The notes under the pieces: model-generated | Databases searched by the model: none | Told to the model about the DNA's origin: nothing | The model's input: the letters and a program-made list of their open reading frames with translations, nothing else | Shown here: piece by piece, positions 1 to 8,131 of the stretch | Position numbering within the stretch: the stretch's first letter is position 1 | Layout of the letters: each line of letters begins with the position of its first letter | Made by a program: the position numbers and the translations under genes | DNA from: Arthrobacter sp. NtRootA1 | GTDB taxonomy: Bacteria > Actinomycetota > Actinomycetes > Actinomycetales > Micrococcaceae | Reading direction: 5' to 3' | Length of the DNA stretch: 64,000 nt | Assembly (NCBI RefSeq): GCF_019976975.1 | Contig: NZ_AP024630.1 | Location: forward strand, 1,240,001-1,304,000

Positions 1-489
1 GAACTTCTCCATTACGCCAAAGTCCACCTCTTCGGTGCGGAGGAGCGCAAGGCGTTCGTGGGCGCCCAAGAACCTCCCGCCGTCGTGGATTTCAACGGGG
101 TCCGAACATCGATGCTGATTTGCTACGACGTCGAGTTCCCGGAGGCAGTCCGGGCAGCGGCAACCCGTGGGGCTGAACTCCTGCTGGTGCCAACGGCTCT
201 GTCCATGGGATTCGATAACGTGCCGCAGGTGCTCATCCGGGCCCGCGCGGTGGAGAGCCAGCTCAACGTTGCGTACGCCAACCACAGCGGGCACGAGGAC
301 ATCTACAACTTCCTCGGCGGCAGCGTGGTTGCCGGCCCCGATGGCTCGTTGCTCGCGGCGGCGGGGGAGTCGGCAGCGCTCCTGTTCGCGGAAGTGGGCA
401 CGGAGACGGTGAAAGCCGCACGCGACGAAGTCCCTTATCTGCGCGAACGGCGGCCTGAGCTATACCGGGAGTGGGAGGCGGGCGCCTAA
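1..489 (+). CDS. davA: 5-aminovaleramidase-like amidase (nitrilase superfamily), C-terminal part
   Basis: The reading frame is open from the first base, so the 5' end lies outside the window; 162 residues remain. A catalytic lysine context (YAKVHLFG, about residue 7) and the catalytic cysteine motif MLICYDVEFPE (about residues 38-48) are those of carbon-nitrogen hydrolases; the glutamate of the triad would lie upstream. The family hydrolyses amides or nitriles in the cytoplasm. The remaining part resembles, from memory, the Pseudomonas putida DavA amidase that turns 5-aminovaleramide into 5-aminovalerate, and the davB-like gene 4.5 kb downstream makes that reading attractive. The gene converges on the PucR regulator gene with a 4-bp overlap of stop codons. 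Family assignment is firm; substrate is inferred from context. Confidence 0.72.
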   Translation, partial: ELLHYAKVHLFGAEERKAFVGAQEPPAVVDFNGVRTSMLICYDVEFPEAVRAAATRGAELLLVPTALSMGFDNVPQVLIRARAVESQLNVAYANHSGHEDIYNFLGGSVVAGPDGSLLAAAGESAALLFAEVGTETVKAARDEVPYLRERRPELYREWEAGA

Positions 490-2099
490 GCGCCAGCGTC
501 AGGCCCGGCAACAAGCTCGTCCGCATACTGTAGCGCGATCCACAGTTCCGCCCGGACCTGTGCCTGGTTGAGGTCCATGTCGAACAGCTCGCCGAGGACT
601 CCTATTTGGCGTCGGACGCTGTTGCGGTGCAGGCCCAGCAGCTTGGCGGAACCGTCCCAGCTTCCGTTTTCGCTGAGCCACCCGCGCAGTACGGACAGCA
701 GTGGGTCACGGCGATCAGGTTCCAAAGACAAAACCGGCGCCAGGAGACGCTCGGCCAGCATGGTCCCCGCCTCGCGTCCAAGCAGACCGGTCACCGACCA
801 TTGCACTTCCTCCACGCGGACACTCTTTCCGCTGGACAACACGCGGCTCCGCAGCGAGCTCACCCGCTGGTAGGCCGCGGCAAGCCCGGTGAGTTCGGTC
901 GGCTCGCCGATCGCCAGCCTCCAGCCCAGCTTCTCGACGTCGGCAAGCAGCGCGTCATCCACTTTCAACCGGGTGATGGCTGCGAAACCGTAGTCGGTTA
1001 TTTCCACGAGCTTGGTATCGAACAGCCTGCGCCATTGCAGTAGCTCGCGGACTGGGCCGTCGCCGGCGGGCCAGTCAGGGGATTCGGCCTTGATGCCCTG
1101 CACTACCCGCATCTGTCCGGAGCGCGTCGAGGAAAGGCTCTGCGCCAGCAGGTCTTTGAGTCCGTTGACGTGCTTGGTGGCGCCGGTGGACAAGGTATCG
1201 GGATGCAGGAGCAATGCCGTGGCAAGCTGGCTCGGAGCAAGTGAACCGCTGGTTCGTTGACGGACCAGCAACTCCAGCAAACCCACCGCCGATTGCACCA
1301 CATTGTTCTGCGCAGGCGTCAGCGGAGCGTCCGAACCAAGAATCAGCGCCCCAAGGTTCGCGTCCTTGGTACTGCGCAGGGGATGACCGAACACCAAGGC
1401 AGACCCAGGCTGCTCGAAACCATCCATCTCCACGCGCGGCCCGCTGCCGGTCAGCAACCGTTCCAGCAGCGGCGCCAACAAGGAATGCTCGACGCCGGTG
1501 CTGCCGCCGGCATTGTGCCCGCGCGCCCGCACCCGCCCGTCCGCCCCGACCAGCAGCGCCCACACAGGCACACGCTGGACGAGGGCTGCCAGTAATTCGT
1601 GCTCCGGCCTGGGGGAGAGGACTGCCCGCATGAGTTGGCGGTTGGTTTCGGCCAATTGCCGGAATACGCGGGCGTTGTCCGATTCCAGGAGCTGGGAGAA
1701 CTCCAGGCCGATCGCGGCGAAGGGCACGGACTCCGGGACCTCGAACAGGGTGAGGTTGTGCCTGCGGCAGGCGTCGAGGAGGACGTCCGGGACGGCGTCG
1801 AAATAGGGCCGGATGCCGAATCCGAGCGCGGCCACCTTCGCACCCACCAGTCGCCGGACATAGGCGTCCACACTGGCCGCCGAGCCGCCCTCCCCAAGGA
1901 AAGGCAGCCCGGCGGTCAGCAGGAACTCGCCCTCCGGAAGATACGGGGTGGGATCTTCCAGTTCGCTCGGTTCCACCCACCGCAGCAGCGAGGCGCCGCT
2001 GCCGCCGTCGTGAAGCATTTTCAACTCGGGCGGCAGCTGCTCCAGGAACTGTTCCAGCGTGACGAAACTCAGGCGGGCGGTGGCGGGCTCAGGCAACAT
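486..2099 (-). CDS. PucR-family transcriptional regulator
   Basis: A 537-residue cytoplasmic regulator. The N-terminal third carries the PucR-type sensory domain (LPEGEFLLTAGLPF region), the middle a CdaR/GGDEF-like segment, and the C-terminus a PucR-type helix-turn-helix (SAKLLGLHRNSVRRQIG). I chose the ATG at 2099 because residues encoded further upstream are arginine/proline-rich and overlap the racemase gene in another frame. This start leaves an 11-bp overlap with the upstream alr gene, so the two are probably one transcript. PucR regulators often respond to nitrogen-rich substrates. The position between amidase, racemase, permease and lysine monooxygenase genes suggests control of that pathway; this is inference. 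Confidence 0.85.
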   Translation of the reverse strand: MLPEPATARLSFVTLEQFLEQLPPELKMLHDGGSGASLLRWVEPSELEDPTPYLPEGEFLLTAGLPFLGEGGSAASVDAYVRRLVGAKVAALGFGIRPYFDAVPDVLLDACRRHNLTLFEVPESVPFAAIGLEFSQLLESDNARVFRQLAETNRQLMRAVLSPRPEHELLAALVQRVPVWALLVGADGRVRARGHNAGGSTGVEHSLLAPLLERLLTGSGPRVEMDGFEQPGSALVFGHPLRSTKDANLGALILGSDAPLTPAQNNVVQSAVGLLELLVRQRTSGSLAPSQLATALLLHPDTLSTGATKHVNGLKDLLAQSLSSTRSGQMRVVQGIKAESPDWPAGDGPVRELLQWRRLFDTKLVEITDYGFAAITRLKVDDALLADVEKLGWRLAIGEPTELTGLAAAYQRVSSLRSRVLSSGKSVRVEEVQWSVTGLLGREAGTMLAERLLAPVLSLEPDRRDPLLSVLRGWLSENGSWDGSAKLLGLHRNSVRRQIGVLGELFDMDLNQAQVRAELWIALQYADELVAGPDAGA

Positions 2100-3342
2100 T
2101 GTCCTGCCCGGCGGCGGCCGGCTCCTGGTAGTCGGGGCACTCGTAGGCGGCGTCCATGGAGGCGCCGTCCAACGAGGCGTATATGCGCGGCAATCGTGGG
2201 GCGATCCTGTTGATGATTTCGTCCCCGTGGCTGCCGATCGCAGCGCCCCAATCGTCGGCGCTCGCCGCACCCGTGGCCGGGTCGCCGAACAACACCGCAG
2301 TATCGCCGACGTCGATCCCGGTCGCGTCGGGTCCGAGGTCCACCATGAATTGGTCCATGCAGACCTTACCGATGACCGGGACGCTGCGGCCTCCGATGTT
2401 CACCACCGAGCGGCCGCTGATGCCTTTAGGGATGCCGTCCGCGTAGCCAAGGGGAATGAGTCCCAGGTAGCGGGGTTCATACGTGATGGCTTGGTGCTCG
2501 TAGCTGACGCCGGTACCTGCCGGGACCTTCTTGACCATCACCAATGGGGCGGTGACGCTGAGCGCCGGCCGCAATCCGAAGTCGGTCGGGTTGAGGTGGT
2601 CTGCGGGAGCGAGGCCGTAAATTGCCAGTCCGGCCCGGACCATGTCGAAGTGGAATTCCGGGCGGTCCAGGATGTTGGCGGAGCTGGAAACGTGCCTCAG
2701 TTCAGGCGTGAGTCCGGCTTCGCGCGCCTCGCGGACGGCGTCTTCGAACTCCGCAACAGCGCTGGCGTTCCCAGGATGGGCGGGCACATCGGCCCAGGCC
2801 AAGTGGGTCCAAATGCCGCGGACCAGCACCGTGCCGTCCAGTTCCGCTTGCCGGGCATGAGCTACAAGTTCAGCCCAATCCTCTTTCCGCGCCCCGCCGC
2901 GGCTTAGCCCGCTGTCCAGTTCAAGGTGTACGACGGCGGGACGGCCGAGGCGTTCGGCGATGCCTGCCAGCACCTGGAGTTGGTGGACGCTTCCGAGGGA
3001 GACGTCGATGTTGTTTTCGAGTGCTTGCAGGATGGTGTCGCTCGTCTGTGATGCCAGATACAGCCACGAAAGGATCGGTGCGGTGATGCCTGCTTTGCGT
3101 AGTGTAATGGCTTCGGTGAGCTGCGCGGTGCCGAGCCAATCGGCCCCGGAAGCAACGGCCGTGCGGGCTACTTCCACGAGGCCATGACCGTAGGCGTTGC
3201 CCTTCACCACGGCCATGAAGAAGGGCGCCTTTGTCCGGTCCTTGAGGGCGCTGATGTTGTCTGAAATAGCGGACAGATCCACTCTGACCTGGCCGGAGAG
3301 GGCGAGCGAGCCGCCCTCTTGGTACTGTGCAATACGTCTCAT
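2089..3342 (-). CDS. alr: Alanine racemase family protein (possibly lysine or broad-specificity)
   Basis: A 417-residue fold-type III PLP enzyme. The PLP-lysine motif (FFMAVVKGNAYGHG, about residues 41-54), the catalytic tyrosine segment (LGYADGIPKG) and the C-terminal KVCMDQFMVDLG motif are all present. Canonical Alr makes D-alanine for peptidoglycan. Here the gene shares an apparent operon with a PucR regulator and faces a permease-davB pair rather than sitting beside tsaE or acpS, so a catabolic role such as interconverting D- and L-lysine is possible. Sequence alone cannot separate alanine from lysine specificity. The start is the ATG at 3342, divergent from the permease. Confidence 0.85.
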   Translation of the reverse strand: MRRIAQYQEGGSLALSGQVRVDLSAISDNISALKDRTKAPFFMAVVKGNAYGHGLVEVARTAVASGADWLGTAQLTEAITLRKAGITAPILSWLYLASQTSDTILQALENNIDVSLGSVHQLQVLAGIAERLGRPAVVHLELDSGLSRGGARKEDWAELVAHARQAELDGTVLVRGIWTHLAWADVPAHPGNASAVAEFEDAVREAREAGLTPELRHVSSSANILDRPEFHFDMVRAGLAIYGLAPADHLNPTDFGLRPALSVTAPLVMVKKVPAGTGVSYEHQAITYEPRYLGLIPLGYADGIPKGISGRSVVNIGGRSVPVIGKVCMDQFMVDLGPDATGIDVGDTAVLFGDPATGAASADDWGAAIGSHGDEIINRIAPRLPRIYASLDGASMDAAYECPDYQEPAAAGQDNVA

Positions 3343-3372
3343 GGTTGAACACTATAGGTCATTTTGCACCAT

Positions 3373-3390
3373 TGTGAGAGATGGCTCACA
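3373..3390. promoter_or_regulatory. Candidate operator (perfect 6-6-6 inverted repeat) between alr and permease
   Basis: The arms TGTGAG and CTCACA are separated by six bases, in the 98-bp gap between the divergent alr and permease genes. The spacing differs from a CRP-type site (5-6-5). A PucR-family or other local regulator is a plausible binder, but no direct evidence links them. Confidence 0.4.
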
Positions 3391-3440
3391 TGCCAGTCTT
3401 GTGGAGGGGAAATCGAAACTACTTTGAAGGGACGTCAAGG

Positions 3441-4964
3441 GTGACTGTGCCTGTGAACACTCAAAACTCAACGGCGGCGAGCATGGCCAGGCCAAGCCTC
3501 GGTGCCCAACTCCTGCGCCGCAAGCCGATCGGGCAGATGGCCGACGAGGCCGGAACCGGCGAAGGCGGTACGCCGCTTGTACGCAGCTTCGGTGTCCTTC
3601 AGCTGACCATGATCAGCGTCGGTGCAACGCTGGGTACCGGCATCCTGGTGATCCTTGGTGAGTCCGTGCCGCTGGCAGGCCCGGCGATCTGGATCTCCTT
3701 CGTGATCGCCGGTTTGGCTGCCCTCTTCTCGGCAGTGTCCTACGCGGAGATGGCCGGGCTCGTCCCGGTGGCAGGTTCCAGCTACTCCTACTCTTACGCC
3801 ACCATGGGTGAGGGCATGGCGTGGATCTGCGGTTGGTGCCTGGTGCTGGAATATGCGGTGTCCGTGGCAGCTGTTGCAGTGGGCGCTGGACAATACGTCA
3901 ACGAGACCCTGGCCGCGTTTGGACAGGTCCTGCCCGACGCGATGAGCCAGCCGCCGGGCGATGGTGGGGTGGTAAATGTCCCCGCCGTGGTGATCGTGGT
4001 TCTTGCCATGATCCTGCTGGTCCGGGGCGCCCGTGAAAGTGCATGGATCAACACCGCGATCGTCATCATCAAAGTGGGCATCCTGATCTTCTTCTGCGCG
4101 GTCGCTTTCACCGCTTTCAACGCCGGGAACTTCGAGCCCCTCATGCCGATGGGTGCAGCAGGCGTCTCCGCTGCCGCGTCGAGTGTGTTCTTCTCCTACA
4201 TCGGATTCGATGCCGCCTCCACCGCCGGCGAGGAAGCCAGGAACCCCAAGCGGGACCTGCCACGCGCCATCCTGCTCTCCATGGTGATTGTCACCAGCAT
4301 CTACGTCCTGGTCTCCGTTGCCGCGATCGGTGCCCGTCCGTGGGGCTGGTTCGATGGCACGGAAGCTGCCCTGGTCCAGATCCTGCATGAGATCACTGGG
4401 CAGCCGTGGATCGCCCTCGTCTTCTCTGCCGGTGCGGTGCTTGCCATCGCCAGTATCGTGCTGACCGTCCTTTACGGCCAGACCCGCATCCTGCTCTCGA
4501 TGTCCCGTGATGGCATGGTGCCCAAGGTCTTCGGCCGCGTCTCCCGCCGCACCGGAACGCCAGTGGCCGGGACCCTGATAGTCGGAACCGCCGTCGCCCT
4601 CACCGCTGGCTTGGTCCCGCTGGGCGCCTTGGCTGACGCAACGAGCATCGGTACGCTCTTCGCCTTCGCGCTGGTCAACGTCGCCGTGATTTATCTCCGG
4701 CGCAACCGCCCGGATCTTGACCGCAGTTTCCGGGTTCCGCTGTACCCGATCACCCCAATCCTGGGCACGCTGATGTGTGCCTTCCTGATGCTCAACCTCG
4801 GCGCCGACACCTGGATCACGTTCGGTGTTTGGATGCTGGTGGGCATCGCCATCTACTTCGGCTACGGACGCCGGAATTCCAAGGTAGCCGCGCTCAGCGA
4901 TGAGGACTACCGTGAACTGACCACCAGGGCCGTGAGCCCGGAAACTGTGAAAGCCGCAAACTGA
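3441..4964 (+). CDS. APC-superfamily cationic amino-acid permease
   Basis: A 507-residue polytopic inner-membrane transporter with about 12 predicted hydrophobic segments. The first helix region contains the APC signature ISVGATLGTGILVILG and a second conserved patch SFVIAGLAALFSAVSYAEMAG, typical of the CAT (cationic amino-acid) branch. The GTG at 3441 is preferred because GAAGGGA lies 8 bases upstream; ATG at 3483 is an alternative. The stop codon overlaps the start of the monooxygenase gene by one base (TGATG), so the two are translationally coupled. With that partner, lysine is the most likely substrate; this is inferred. Confidence 0.85.
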   Translation: MTVPVNTQNSTAASMARPSLGAQLLRRKPIGQMADEAGTGEGGTPLVRSFGVLQLTMISVGATLGTGILVILGESVPLAGPAIWISFVIAGLAALFSAVSYAEMAGLVPVAGSSYSYSYATMGEGMAWICGWCLVLEYAVSVAAVAVGAGQYVNETLAAFGQVLPDAMSQPPGDGGVVNVPAVVIVVLAMILLVRGARESAWINTAIVIIKVGILIFFCAVAFTAFNAGNFEPLMPMGAAGVSAAASSVFFSYIGFDAASTAGEEARNPKRDLPRAILLSMVIVTSIYVLVSVAAIGARPWGWFDGTEAALVQILHEITGQPWIALVFSAGAVLAIASIVLTVLYGQTRILLSMSRDGMVPKVFGRVSRRTGTPVAGTLIVGTAVALTAGLVPLGALADATSIGTLFAFALVNVAVIYLRRNRPDLDRSFRVPLYPITPILGTLMCAFLMLNLGADTWITFGVWMLVGIAIYFGYGRRNSKVAALSDEDYRELTTRAVSPETVKAAN

Positions 4965-6670
4965 TGACCATCGCTACCGAACTTCCCACAGCCGACGTCG
5001 CCGCCTCCGAAGCGAAGGCAGGCGAAGCCCCCATCACCATGCTGAACCCGGACTTCCCCTTCAGTTATGACCATTACCTGGCGCACCCGGACGGACTCGG
5101 AAGCATTCCGGAAGAGCGCTACGGCACGGAAGTGGCCGTCATCGGCGCCGGCCTGTCAGGACTGGTCACCGCCTATGAGCTGATGAAGCTCGGCCTCAAG
5201 CCCGTCATCTACGAGGCCGACCAGATCGGAGGCCGTCTTCGCACGGCGAGCTTCCCGTCGGCGCCAGGCGTCGTAGCCGATCTTGGTGGCATGCGTTTCC
5301 CGGTTTCCGGCAAAGCCTTCTACCACTACGTGGACCTTCTTGGCTTGGAAACGCAGGACTTCCCCAACCCGATGGCCCCGGCGACGTCCAGCACAGTGAT
5401 CGAACTTGCGGGTAAGAAGCACTACGCCACAACAGCAGCTGAGCTACCGGTATTTTTCCAGGAAGTAGCCGATGCCTGGAAAGCCGCAATCAACGATGGC
5501 GCTGCGTTCGCCGAAATGCAGGAAGCTATCAAAGCCCGCGATACCAAGCGGATCAAGGAACTCTGGAACGCACTCCTGCCCGAATTGGACGAGCAGACCT
5601 TCTACGGATTCATCGCAGCCAGCAAGTCCTTCAAGGAAGCCGGCTTCTCCCACCGCGAAGCGTTCGGCCAGGTCGGCTTTGGCACTGGCGGTTGGGACAC
5701 CGATTTCCCCAACTCCATCCTGGAGATTCTCAGGGTCGTCTACACGGACGCAGACGACCAGCATCGGCTCATTTCGGGAGGAGCGCAAAGGCTCCCGGAA
5801 GCACTGTGGAACCACGCGCCGTCGGACCTTAAGCATTGGCCCGCCGGCACGTCGCTGTCGTCGCTGCACTCCGGCTCGCCGCGCGGAGCCGTGGACAACA
5901 TCCGCCGCGCCGATAACGGTGATTTGGTAGTGCGCGAAAACTGGGGACGCGAAGCTACGTACCAAGCGGTGGTGACCACTTGCCAGTCGTGGTTGCTGTC
6001 CACGCGCATCCACACCGAGGAAGCGCTGTTCCCGGCCGAGCTGTGGACGGCGATCGAGCGCTCGCACTACATGCAGTCCTCGAAGACGTTCGTGATGGTG
6101 GACCGGCCCTTCTGGAAGGACATCGATCCGGAAACCGGACGCGAAGTCTTGTCCATGACGCTCACCGACCGCCTCAACCGGGCCACGTACTTGCTCGACG
6201 ACGGCCCTGACAAGCCCGCTGTGATCCTCTTGTCCTACACATGGAACGACGACGCGCTGAAGTGGCTTGCACTCACTGCCGAAGAGCGCGTCAAGCTCAT
6301 GTTGCACTCGCTGGAACAGATCTATCCGGGCGTGGACATTGCCAGCCACATTGTGGGGCAGCCGATTACTGTCTCCTGGGAAGCGGACCCCAACTTCATG
6401 GGTGCCTTCAAAGCCAACCTGCCGGGCCATTACCGGTACCAGCAGCGGCTCTTCACCCACTTCAAGCAGGACCAGCTGCCGGAAAGCCAACGCGGCATCT
6501 TCCTCGCCGGGGACGATGTGTCCTTCACCGCCGGATGGGCCGAAGGCGCAGTGACCACGGGCCTGAACGCCGTGTGGGGCGTGGTGAACCACTTGGGCGG
6601 ATCCTCTGCTGCCGAAAACCCCGGTCCGGGTGATCTGCTGGACGAATTCGGCCCGATCAGCCTGGACTAA
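4964..6670 (+). CDS. davB: L-lysine 2-monooxygenase-like flavin amine oxidase
   Basis: A 568-residue FAD enzyme. The dinucleotide fold VIGAGLSGL is at residues 59-67, the IGGR motif at 88-91, and the C-terminal FAD motif GDDVSFTAGWAEGAV near residue 515. Length and many stretches (DFPFSYDHYLAHPDGLGSIP, LGGMRFPVSGKAFYHYVD, QVGFGTGGWDTDFPNS) agree closely with my memory of Pseudomonas DavB, which converts L-lysine, O2 and water to 5-aminovaleramide and CO2. That product is the DavA substrate, and a davA-like gene begins this window. The gene follows the permease with a one-base overlap. A broader L-amino-acid oxidase or another 2-monooxygenase cannot be fully excluded. Confidence 0.82.
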   Translation: MTIATELPTADVAASEAKAGEAPITMLNPDFPFSYDHYLAHPDGLGSIPEERYGTEVAVIGAGLSGLVTAYELMKLGLKPVIYEADQIGGRLRTASFPSAPGVVADLGGMRFPVSGKAFYHYVDLLGLETQDFPNPMAPATSSTVIELAGKKHYATTAAELPVFFQEVADAWKAAINDGAAFAEMQEAIKARDTKRIKELWNALLPELDEQTFYGFIAASKSFKEAGFSHREAFGQVGFGTGGWDTDFPNSILEILRVVYTDADDQHRLISGGAQRLPEALWNHAPSDLKHWPAGTSLSSLHSGSPRGAVDNIRRADNGDLVVRENWGREATYQAVVTTCQSWLLSTRIHTEEALFPAELWTAIERSHYMQSSKTFVMVDRPFWKDIDPETGREVLSMTLTDRLNRATYLLDDGPDKPAVILLSYTWNDDALKWLALTAEERVKLMLHSLEQIYPGVDIASHIVGQPITVSWEADPNFMGAFKANLPGHYRYQQRLFTHFKQDQLPESQRGIFLAGDDVSFTAGWAEGAVTTGLNAVWGVVNHLGGSSAAENPGPGDLLDEFGPISLD

Positions 6671-6683
6671 TTTCCAACGTTGC

Positions 6684-6719
6684 GGGCCCTGCCCTGCGTC
6701 CCAACCACTCGCAGGGCCC
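6684..6719 (+). terminator. Hairpin downstream of davB
   Basis: The arms GGGCCCTGC (6684-6692) and GCAGGGCCC (6711-6719) are a perfect 9-bp stem with an 18-nt loop, just after the davB stop codon. There is no T-tract, so it may act as a factor-dependent terminator or mRNA end. Confidence 0.5.
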
Positions 6720-6796
6720 ACGCCGCCCGGGTTCCCTGGCTGAGCTTGCGAAGTCAGGGAGGCGGTGGGGATGCAGAGCAGGCCCCGCATTGTTGC

Positions 6797-7318
6797 TTAA
6801 GACGTGTGCATGTCCCGGTGCGCCGCGGCGAGGTCCTTGTAGTGGGCGGCGTTGTGCTTGACGCCTTCGAATTCCTCGTCAGTCAATTCCCGGCGAACCT
6901 TGGCCGGCACACCCGCTACCAGGGAGCGTGGCGGAATCACCGTGCCTTCCAGGACCACAGCGCCAGCGGCAATCAGCGAGCCCGTACCGATCACTGCACC
7001 ATTGAGGATGGTGGCGCTCATGCCGATAAGGCAGTCGTCCTCCACAGTGCAGCCGTGGACCACTGCGCTGTGCCCAATGGAGACGCGCTCGCCAACGGTG
7101 CAGGGGAATCCGGGGTCGGCGTGCAGGACCACGTTGTCCTGGAGGTTGGAGCCGGCACCGACCCTGATGGCAGCCGTATCGGCACGGACCGAAACCCCGT
7201 AAAAGGCGCTGGAGTCCTCGGCCAAGGTGGCCTTGCCAATGATGGATGCGGTGGGCGCAACGAATGCAGATTCATGGATGGCCGGAGTGTCCCCGGCAAA
7301 GGTGTAAGAGGGAGCCAT
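6797..7318 (-). CDS. Gamma-carbonic anhydrase family hexapeptide-repeat protein
   Basis: A 173-residue left-handed beta-helix protein. Successive hexapeptide repeats run from about residue 12 to 145. The conserved residues of the gamma-class (CaiE/PaaY/YrdA-like) are visible: RADTAAIRVG, NVVLHADPG with a candidate zinc histidine, and IGHSAVVHGC with two more. Members form trimers with zinc between subunits; many are carbonic anhydrases and some have unknown roles. The start is an ATG at 7318. It is monocistronic on the minus strand, and the palindrome 7334-7399 lies just upstream. Confidence 0.85.
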   Translation of the reverse strand: MAPSYTFAGDTPAIHESAFVAPTASIIGKATLAEDSSAFYGVSVRADTAAIRVGAGSNLQDNVVLHADPGFPCTVGERVSIGHSAVVHGCTVEDDCLIGMSATILNGAVIGTGSLIAAGAVVLEGTVIPPRSLVAGVPAKVRRELTDEEFEGVKHNAAHYKDLAAAHRDMHTS

Positions 7319-7333
7319 GGAGCCAGCTTAGTT

Positions 7334-7399
7334 CCCAACTGAGTCGCAGCAGTGCGCGTTATGAGCGCTCAAAACGCGCACAAATGCGACCTAGTTGGG
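7334..7399. repeat. Palindromic repeat, family A, copy 1
   Basis: Two 27-nt arms (7334-7360 and 7373-7399) begin and end with CCCAACT / AGTTGGG and enclose a 12-nt loop. The inner part includes GTCGCA and AACGCGC, also present in the copy at 33602-33667. The right arm covers the last nine bases of the neighbouring methyltransferase gene. The hairpin could serve as a transcript end between two minus-strand genes. Confidence 0.8.
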
Positions 7400-8041
7400 T
7401 GAGGGGGTGCGCAGAACCAGGAATTGGTAGTGCTGCGTCCAGTTCCCGGCGCCGGGTCCGGACTCCACACCCGTACCTTCCGGCCATGTCCGGAAATGCT
7501 CGATCACGCCGTGCTCTCCGAAGATCCGCCGCACGGTGTCGTCGCTGCGGCGGCTGAAGAAGCGCCGCGGCTCTTCGACGTCCTCGGGGTTTAGAACTTC
7601 CACGTCCTCACCTGACCAAAGCCCGACGGCGATTGGCGCACCAGCCGCGCTGACCCGCACAAGTTCGCTGACGACGTCGTGAATCCTGCTGTTGGGGACA
7701 TGCAGCAGGGTGCTCATGGTCCAAACGGCCGCAAACGCGCCATCAACAAAAGGCAGGCTGCGTCCGCTGGCCACTGAACAATCCAGCCCATGCGCCCGCG
7801 CCAGGTGAATGCTCTCCTCTGAGAGGTCCACGCCGGTGTAATGCAGTCCTGCGCGGACAAATTCCAGGCCCTCGACGCCGGTCCCGCAGCCCAGCTCGAA
7901 CACGGAGTGTCGATGCTCGTCCTTCAAGAGCCGGACGAACCATTCCCGGCACTCAACACGATGCGGTGTCAGCGCACGGGTGTTCGGGACCGGGGCTTGG
8001 CGGTCGTAGAAAACGGCGAGGTCAGCCTCGTGGTCTTGCAT
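7391..8041 (-). CDS. Class I SAM-dependent methyltransferase
   Basis: A 216-residue cytoplasmic protein with a Rossmann-type methyltransferase fold. Motif I is VFELGCGTGVEGLEF (about residues 43-57), followed by the acidic residue of motif II in TGVDLSEESIHLA; a post-motif segment ALAAVWTMSTLLHVPN matches the methyltransferase_11/25 pattern. The substrate cannot be told from sequence. It stands alone on the minus strand between two family A palindromes. The first lies at its 3' end and overlaps the stop codon; the second lies upstream of its start. Confidence 0.8.
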   Translation of the reverse strand: MQDHEADLAVFYDRQAPVPNTRALTPHRVECREWFVRLLKDEHRHSVFELGCGTGVEGLEFVRAGLHYTGVDLSEESIHLARAHGLDCSVASGRSLPFVDGAFAAVWTMSTLLHVPNSRIHDVVSELVRVSAAGAPIAVGLWSGEDVEVLNPEDVEEPRRFFSRRSDDTVRRIFGEHGVIEHFRTWPEGTGVESGPGAGNWTQHYQFLVLRTPSPN

Positions 8042-8058
8042 ACCCCCAGCGTAGATCG

Positions 8059-8124
8059 CCCAACTGACTGGCAGTAGTGGTTGCTATGAGCCCTTCGAAC
8101 AACCACTATTGCCAGTCAGTTGGG
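8059..8124. repeat. Palindromic repeat, family A, copy 2
   Basis: The arms 8059-8083 and 8100-8124 start and end with CCCAACTGACTGGCA and its complement, with one internal mismatch. The outer CCCAACTGA and the central ATGAGC are shared with copy 1, while the inner arm differs. It lies in the 90-bp gap between purU (3' end) and the methyltransferase start. Confidence 0.78.
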
Positions 8125-8131
8125 ACGGGAG

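Noticed and set aside
2100..2270. An upstream extension of the PucR gene by 57 codons
   Set aside because: The added residues are Arg/Pro/Thr-rich, overlap alr in another frame and are not part of any PucR domain.
5444..6790. A 448-codon minus-strand frame opposite davB
   Set aside because: davB matches its family over its full length; the opposite frame has no coherent domain.
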